A stretch of 64,000 bases of DNA from Chinchilla lanigera (lineage: Eukaryota > Chordata > Mammalia > Rodentia > Chinchillidae): assembly GCF_000276665.1 (NCBI RefSeq), contig NW_004955436.1, positions 21,001,371 to 21,065,370 on the forward strand, in the 5' to 3' direction. How positions within the stretch are numbered: position 1 is the first letter of the stretch; each line of letters starts with the position of its first letter. Made by a program: the position numbers and the translations under genes. Positions 58,804 through 64,000 of this stretch are shown piece by piece. The notes beneath the pieces are model-generated. The model ran no database searches. It saw only the letters and a list, made by a program, of their open reading frames with translations, and was not told the DNA's origin.

Positions 58804-60466
58804 CCTTCCTGGGAGGGGAAGAAAGGGTGCCGAGAAGCCGGATGAATGAGCTGGCACAGACAGGAGGCTCTGCAGAGAGGAGGAGATCTGTAGGGGGAGA
58901 TGGGTGACGCCAGAAGTTGAGAGTAGTGACTTTGTCATCCTGCAGTTCTCAACAAATAGAACAGAACCCTCAGACAATGCTCGGAACCAGCTGCCTGAGA
59001 AGGCGTGGCAGGAGAAAGTGAAGTCTGTCATAGCCTCTGGTGCCCATGGCAACGGGGGCTCCACCCCTCCTTTCTCAACTGTTGCCTACAGGTTGGTGGC
59101 TTGACTTTGCCTAGATGCTTTCCTAAGTCTGAGAGGACAAAGGAAGCTCTGGTACCTTCTTGCTTCTTTGATCAGTGTGTCACTGTAGCAGAATACTCGG
59201 TGCTTTGTGCAGAAAATTTCACCGTTATTCCCAGTTGCTTCCAAATTTATCCAGAATGTGTTGACATTTTCAAATCCTTTTGAAGTTGATCAAATCTGAT
59301 CAGAATGTTTTGATAAAATTTTGACTATGAAGTCATGCACGTGGATGGGCACTTCCATGCTAGCTCCAGGAAAGTTTTTTGCCCTTTCTCTGTTTGGACC
59401 CCCTCTCCCTACCTGAGTCTTGGACCCCCCCTAAGACCTGGGGAAGCATTCCTGTCCGTCCACTTGTGCGACTGCTTATGCCAGCTTTTGAGGATCCTTC
59501 TTTCCCAAGATTTACTTTAAGAACAGTGCAAGTACAGAGACTTTGAAAAGGGTTTCCCTGCTCACCATGACCCAAATATAAAAAATAATTAACATAGATT
59601 TGTGGAAAAGACCCAAGAAATCCCAGTTCTATTGATTAATCATATCAGCTTCCCCTATGAGTGAAGATCTCTTTAACTGTCAGAGCAGAATGTACCTAAT
59701 AAAGCATTAAAGGTTTGATAACATATGTAAGATGCTAAGTTTTTCCTTACCAGTATATGATAATGTTATTTAAATTTGACCAAAGTGCTTTAAAAAAAAG
59801 TTACTGCTCAGACTTAAGTTGGGCTTGCAAAAGTGAAGACTGATTTGGGCCATCATTTGCAGAGACGGTGTTTCTGTATGGTGAAAAAGGCAGATGTGTT
59901 TTCCTTTTTTACTGCAGCATATTTGTACCAACCTTTAGGAAGTTTTTTGGTCTTGGATTGTGTGAGTACACTCGTGTGAATACTGAGAGCTGCAAGTTGC
60001 ATATGCTGACAAAATGAGCACTGCAGCTACACAAATACCTTGAAAGCCATGAAGCTGGAGTGAGGGTCCTGATTCTATTCTAACTGCCCTAACGGAGGTA
60101 TTTGCTGCCACAGAGATTGAAACAAAACCTTTCCTTTTTGGAAGTGTTTCCTGGCAAAACAGGTACTTGATAAAAATGAAAAGCAAGTTTTGGATTATTC
60201 AGAGGGTGCCTTTTATGGAAGTGTTTTATTCCTTAACAAAACCTCTCTAAAGCTAAATGAGAGACATGTATAGGTTGCAATGTGTTTATTTTAGGTTGAG
60301 TGCTGTGCTGAAAATTGATTGTGAGCTCCCTTTGATTTTTGGGTCATTTCTTTTCTCTCTATATTCCTTGTATCAGTAGCAAGCGGCCCATTTTCTTTAC
60401 TTGAGAGGACCAGGGAGTATAAGAGCTGTCTAAAAGAACATTACAGAGGGCATTTAAAACAACAAA
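58804..60466. other. Unassigned sequence
   Basis: No gene or repeat recognised. Confidence 0.4.
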
Positions 60467-60820
60467 TGGGGTACCCCAAATCTGAAAATCCAAAATCCAA
60501 CGTGCTCCAAAGTCCAAAACTTTTTGAATGCAAACATGATTCCCTCTACAAGTGGAAAATTCTTTTCCTGACCTTATGGGATGGGTTACAGTAAAAAATA
60601 CAAGTACATCAAAAATACTATATAAGGGGCTGGGAATTTAGCTCAGTGGCACAGTGCCTGCCTGGCAAGCACAAGGTCGTGAGTTGAATTCCTGGTACCA
60701 GAAAAAAACCAAAACCAAAAAAAATTAAAAAACAAGCAAACAAAAATACAATATAAAATTATAGGGCCTACATAAATGGATGAATTTTGTGTTTAGACTC
60801 GGTCCCCACCCCTGTTCTTT
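60467..60820 (+). mobile_element. Tigger/MER2-type DNA transposon remnant, split by an ID SINE
   Basis: The left part (CCCAAATCTGAAAATCCAAA, TGCTCCAAAGTCCAAAACTT, CTTATGGGATGGGTTACAGT) and the right part after the ID (CCTACATAAATGGATGAATT, TTTGTGTTTAGACTCGGTCC) are the two sides of one Tigger-type element. No transposase frame is left. Confidence 0.75.
60627..60741 (+). repeat. ID SINE inserted in the Tigger remnant
   Basis: ID unit (GGGGCTGGGAATTTAGCTCA, GTGCCTGCCTGGCAAGCACA, TTGAATTCCTGGTACCAG). Flanks AAAAATACTATATA and AAAAATACAATATA form a 14-bp TSD with one mismatch. Confidence 0.92.
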
Positions 60821-62261
60821 TGGAATCAGTCTGGTGAGATCCCCTTGACTTTTCCCTTTGCCTTCCTTTCCGGTTTGGTAGGGGACCTTCCAGCTCTGCA
60901 CCTGACGACTTCCTGTGTCTCCTGCTTGACGCCGCCCTTCAGCAGTCCAGAGCCTACGAGTGCTCTGTAGAGAAAAGGGGACAGACGCTGCTGGAGCAGA
61001 GCTGTCCTCACTGTGCGAGGATCTTGCTTCAGCTCTAAGATAATGCGCTACTTAGGGGCAAGAGCGCTTTGCCCTGTTGGTGAGGTGAGATGGTAGTGTT
61101 TTCCAGAAAGGAAATCTAGCATGTGGTATCTGGGGGAAATTCCAAAATTTTTTCTCTAGCCCAGATCCCTCCCATAAACTTCAGATATAAATATCCAGCT
61201 GCCATCTCCAGTATCCACCTGAATCAAACTGATCTTACCCCACCCACCCACCCACACATACATCTATCCCACGTGATGTCCTCATTTCAGTGGCAAATCC
61301 ATCTTTCCTGTTTTCCAGGCCAAAAGCCTTGAACTCATGTGTGCTTTTTTTCTTTCTCAGTACCCTGCATTGTTTGTCAGAAAAACCCATGGACTCTGTT
61401 AAAAAGACTTCTGTCTGCACTCTATTTCTTCCTCACTTCACTGCTACCTGCTGGCCTGAGTCTCACCTATGAGAACAACAGCTTCGCTCTACAGCCTGTT
61501 TCCAACCCAGTAGCCACAATAAATCTTTTAAGACATAGGTGAGATGGTAGCATTTCTGTGCATCAACCTCATTTCCCTCTGAGTGAAAGCTCATGCTGCA
61601 ATTTTCCTTATTCTAGGAGTATCAGTCCGAGGCCAGAACCAAACCATAGCAGGAGCGAGTGCCTTCCTAAACTACAGAGCTCGCCTAACAGCACAGACGG
61701 AAAGGAAAACGTTTCTGTTTCCCAGAACGAAGTCTCAGGCGAGCTGTGTTCTTGTTTCTTGCTCCTAGACAGCCGGACCTTAACGAGGCTCCATGTCTTC
61801 CCACGGTGTGAGAGGAGCCCATTCTGCTCCATCTCCTTTTAGCATTAGAGGTAGCAATCTGTATAGACGGAGGCTTACTTTTGGGCTTCATTAAATAAGT
61901 CTGATACAGTTACTGCTGGAATTTTGAAAAATTGATCCCCCTGTCTACTGGCAGAGGTCACCTTAGAGCAGAGCAGGAGGAAGCCTCTCCAGATCTGAAG
62001 GCTTCAATGTTTCATGGGCAGCTCATGGTCACTTCGATGTGTGCATCTGGTGTGTTGGTGTTGACGCTTCGCAGTGTGCATGCAAATGCCCTCTCATGAG
62101 AAAGAAGCAGGATAGGTAGGCCTTTCAGAGTACCCTGGCCTTTTCTTTTGTAGCATTATGAAAATAGGGGGAAAGGTAAGCCAACCCAGTACTGAGTGGG
62201 ACCTGAATGTTCTTGGGGCATAAACCTGCTTTTGTTGTGTAGGAATGAGCTGAGATGCCCT
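60821..62261. other. Unassigned sequence
   Basis: A short CCCACCCACC run lies at 61240-61252. No exon recognised. Confidence 0.4.
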
Positions 62262-62300
62262 GACTCCCCACTAGATTGTAAACCCCTTGAGGTCTCACCC
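62262..62300 (+). repeat. Possible L2 3' scrap
   Basis: CCCCACTAGATTGTAAACCC followed by CTTGAGG fits the L2 3' end. Very short. Confidence 0.3.
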
Positions 62301-62398
62301 ATTAACTTGATCAGAAGGATGCTGATAGATCAGTGTTGAGTAGAGGGATGGTACGTTTACTGTAGCATAGGTGGTAAGGATTTGAACCTTCATTTTCA

Positions 62399-62531
62399 TT
62401 TTGTTTTGTTTTTTGGTTATTTTTGAGACAGGGTTTCGCTATGTAGTCCAGGCTGGCCTTGGGCTCACTGTGCTGCCCCTGCCTCAGCCTCTGGAGTGCT
62501 GAGATTACAGGCTGGAGCCACCACACCCAGC
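62399..62531 (-). repeat. B1 SINE without internal duplication
   Basis: Reversed B1 (TTTTTGAGACAGGGTTTCGC, GTCCAGGCTGGCCTTGGGCT, GAGATTACAGGCTGGAGCCA). Confidence 0.9.
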
Positions 62532-62673
62532 TTTCTATGAAAATTAATGGACTTTCTTGAGGGTCGCTTAAAATATAAAAGTAGATCTCGTTCCTCTGGT
62601 AGGACTGAAAATGTGAGGCAATAAACAGAACAAGAAAGATCTTCAACTTTTCAAGTCGTATTTTTTTAAAGTG

Positions 62674-63050
62674 ACCTACTATAGTTTGTGTCTGGATGTT
62701 CACCCAAAGCCTCATGCAGTCATGGGTGGGCTTCTAGAGTTTATGATTGATTCATGGTGCAATGTTGGGATTATGGGTGTCAGTGTTACACCCACCCTTG
62801 GGCAGGTGGTTTGCATACAGTGTAAGGGAGGGAAAGAGGCTGCTTGTTGCTGCTCCTCCCTTTTTGCTCTTGTTGCTTTTGCTGTCTTCTGCCACCGTGA
62901 ACTGTTGCCTTCTGCCATGGGCCACTCTGCCTTGGAGCCAACTGAGTATGGACTGAAACCTCCACAAACTGTGAGCTAAATAAACCTTTCCTTCCTTAAT
63001 TCTGGGTGTTGGGTATTTTGTCTCAGCAACAAGAGAAAAGTAACTAAGAC
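62674..63050 (+). mobile_element. MaLR-type solitary LTR (MST/THE1/ORR1-like)
   Basis: The landmarks are in MaLR order: TATAGTTTGTGTCTGGATGT, CACCCAAAGCCTCATGCAG, the CTTCTGCCACCGTGAACTGT segment, GAGCTAAATAAACCTTTCCT (a polyadenylation-signal-like AATAAA), and the end CAGCAACAAGAGAAAAGTAA. No internal coding sequence adjoins it. Confidence 0.75.
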
Positions 63051-64000
63051 ATGGCCTAATAGAAAAATCTAATGGAACAATTCGCAGCACTAATGGATTG
63101 TAAGAGGGGAAACTGGTCATAGAGGAAGAGCAAAGTTAATTTGTTTCTATAATTCAAACATTCAGAAGAAGTGAGTCTGGGATTTGTGGTGACAGGGTGA
63201 AGGGGCATGGCCCGGTACGCAGTCTTTGAAGTGGCAGCCCGCGCTCTGGAAGTGGCCAGGTTCCTGCCAGCTGCGCTCAAGCCCCACGCTGAAGTGGTTA
63301 CACTGCTCTTGACCCAGGCGTTGAGGACTTACTCTCCCCGGGGAAGCACAGCTTTCGTCTAGGTGCTTTCCTCCCTCTTGATTAAAAAAAAAAATGCACA
63401 AAAAAGTAATGGTAGTCTTATGAATGAGCAATTGATTGCAGAAAAGAAGAAAAATGTATTTATTTTTAGAAATATACAATCACATTCTCTTAGCATATTA
63501 CTTAAGTATGTATTTTTTGGTAAAATACTCATTCGAATATTCACTGTAGTTTCATTTCATTTGATCTTCCTACCTTTTTCTTTTCTTAGATCCACTGGGT
63601 TATTTTGTAGTAGGGTTTCATAGTATGCATTTTATTCTGATTTTTCTCTCCAGCACATATTCTCCATTTTCTCTGAAAATACGTTAGCAACCTGGCCACC
63701 GTGCATTTCTGTCTGTGCTAGGTACTGCAGGAGCAAGGTGTTTCAGCACCTTCTGTCAGAGAGCGCTGTGAGAACAGAGAGCACTCTGGTAAGATCTGCT
63801 GAGTGAGTGCCTAGCTGCAGTAGGCCTTTCTCTCTCCTTTAGTGCTGTGAACTGTTACGTATATTAAAAGTTATAGGAACTTCCAGCCTCTGATTGGTTG
63901 TCTTCTTAACCTTTGTCTTATTTTTAATTGATTATTTTAGTTCCCAACTGAGAACTTGCTCAATTATATATTCACAATATTCCTGAAAGCTTCCACAGTG
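63051..64000. other. Unassigned sequence to the window end
   Basis: AT-rich after 63380. No gene or repeat recognised. Confidence 0.4.

Noticed and set aside
1..64000. A self-contained new gene system (operon, defence or mobile cluster)
   Set aside because: The sequence is a rodent gene's alternative 5' region and introns filled with SINEs and old repeats; nothing supports a novel multi-gene system.

Overview
This is a piece of mammalian nuclear genome, and the repeats identify it as rodent. Many 7SL-derived B1-type SINEs and tRNA-derived ID-type SINEs lie on both strands, on top of older mammalian repeats (MIR, L2, an old L1, MLT1 and MaLR-type LTRs, Tigger-type DNA transposons). Mouse- or rat-type L1 and B2 are not evident. 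The ID elements and the B1/ID composites suggest a non-murid rodent such as a beaver or kangaroo-rat relative. That narrower assignment is an inference from repeat style only. Most open reading frames in the window are short, overlap repeats or non-coding sequence, and look like chance.

One coding exon is recognised with good confidence. Positions 29734-29947 (+) encode an N-terminal 71 residues that match what I remember of a long isoform of NHSL1 (Nance-Horan syndrome-like 1, a regulator of the Scar/WAVE actin machinery). The exon has an in-frame stop just upstream of its ATG, ends in a splice donor in phase 1, and lies about 0.7 kb downstream of a promoter-like block with three CCAAT or inverted CCAAT boxes and GC boxes. 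A second, very short candidate first exon sits in a CpG-rich block at 52.3-52.6 kb. It has an ATG with A at -3, five codons, and a strong GTGAGG donor in the same phase 1. If both are real, the window holds two alternative 5' ends of one plus-strand gene, and the shared downstream exons lie beyond position 64000.

Layout: 1-28.9 kb is intergenic or upstream-intron sequence with SINEs, an old L1 (3.2-5.2 kb), a CpG-rich patch (10.8-11.3 kb), a TA-flanked Tigger-like element (13.08-13.45 kb) and an MLT1 LTR (22.7-23.1 kb). The NHSL1 promoter and exon occupy 28.9-29.95 kb. From 29.95 to 52.2 kb there is intron-like sequence with SINEs, L2/MIR remnants (35.4-37.5 kb) and an MLT1 split by a B1 (49.5-50.1 kb). 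The CpG-rich candidate exon follows at 52.3-52.6 kb. The rest, 52.6-64 kb, is largely unique sequence with old B1/ID composites, a Tigger element split by an ID, and a MaLR-type LTR (62.7-63.05 kb).

I saw no CRISPR array, tRNA gene, rRNA, operon or other self-contained system. The most interesting content is the alternative-promoter structure of the gene and the nested, TSD-resolved SINE history.
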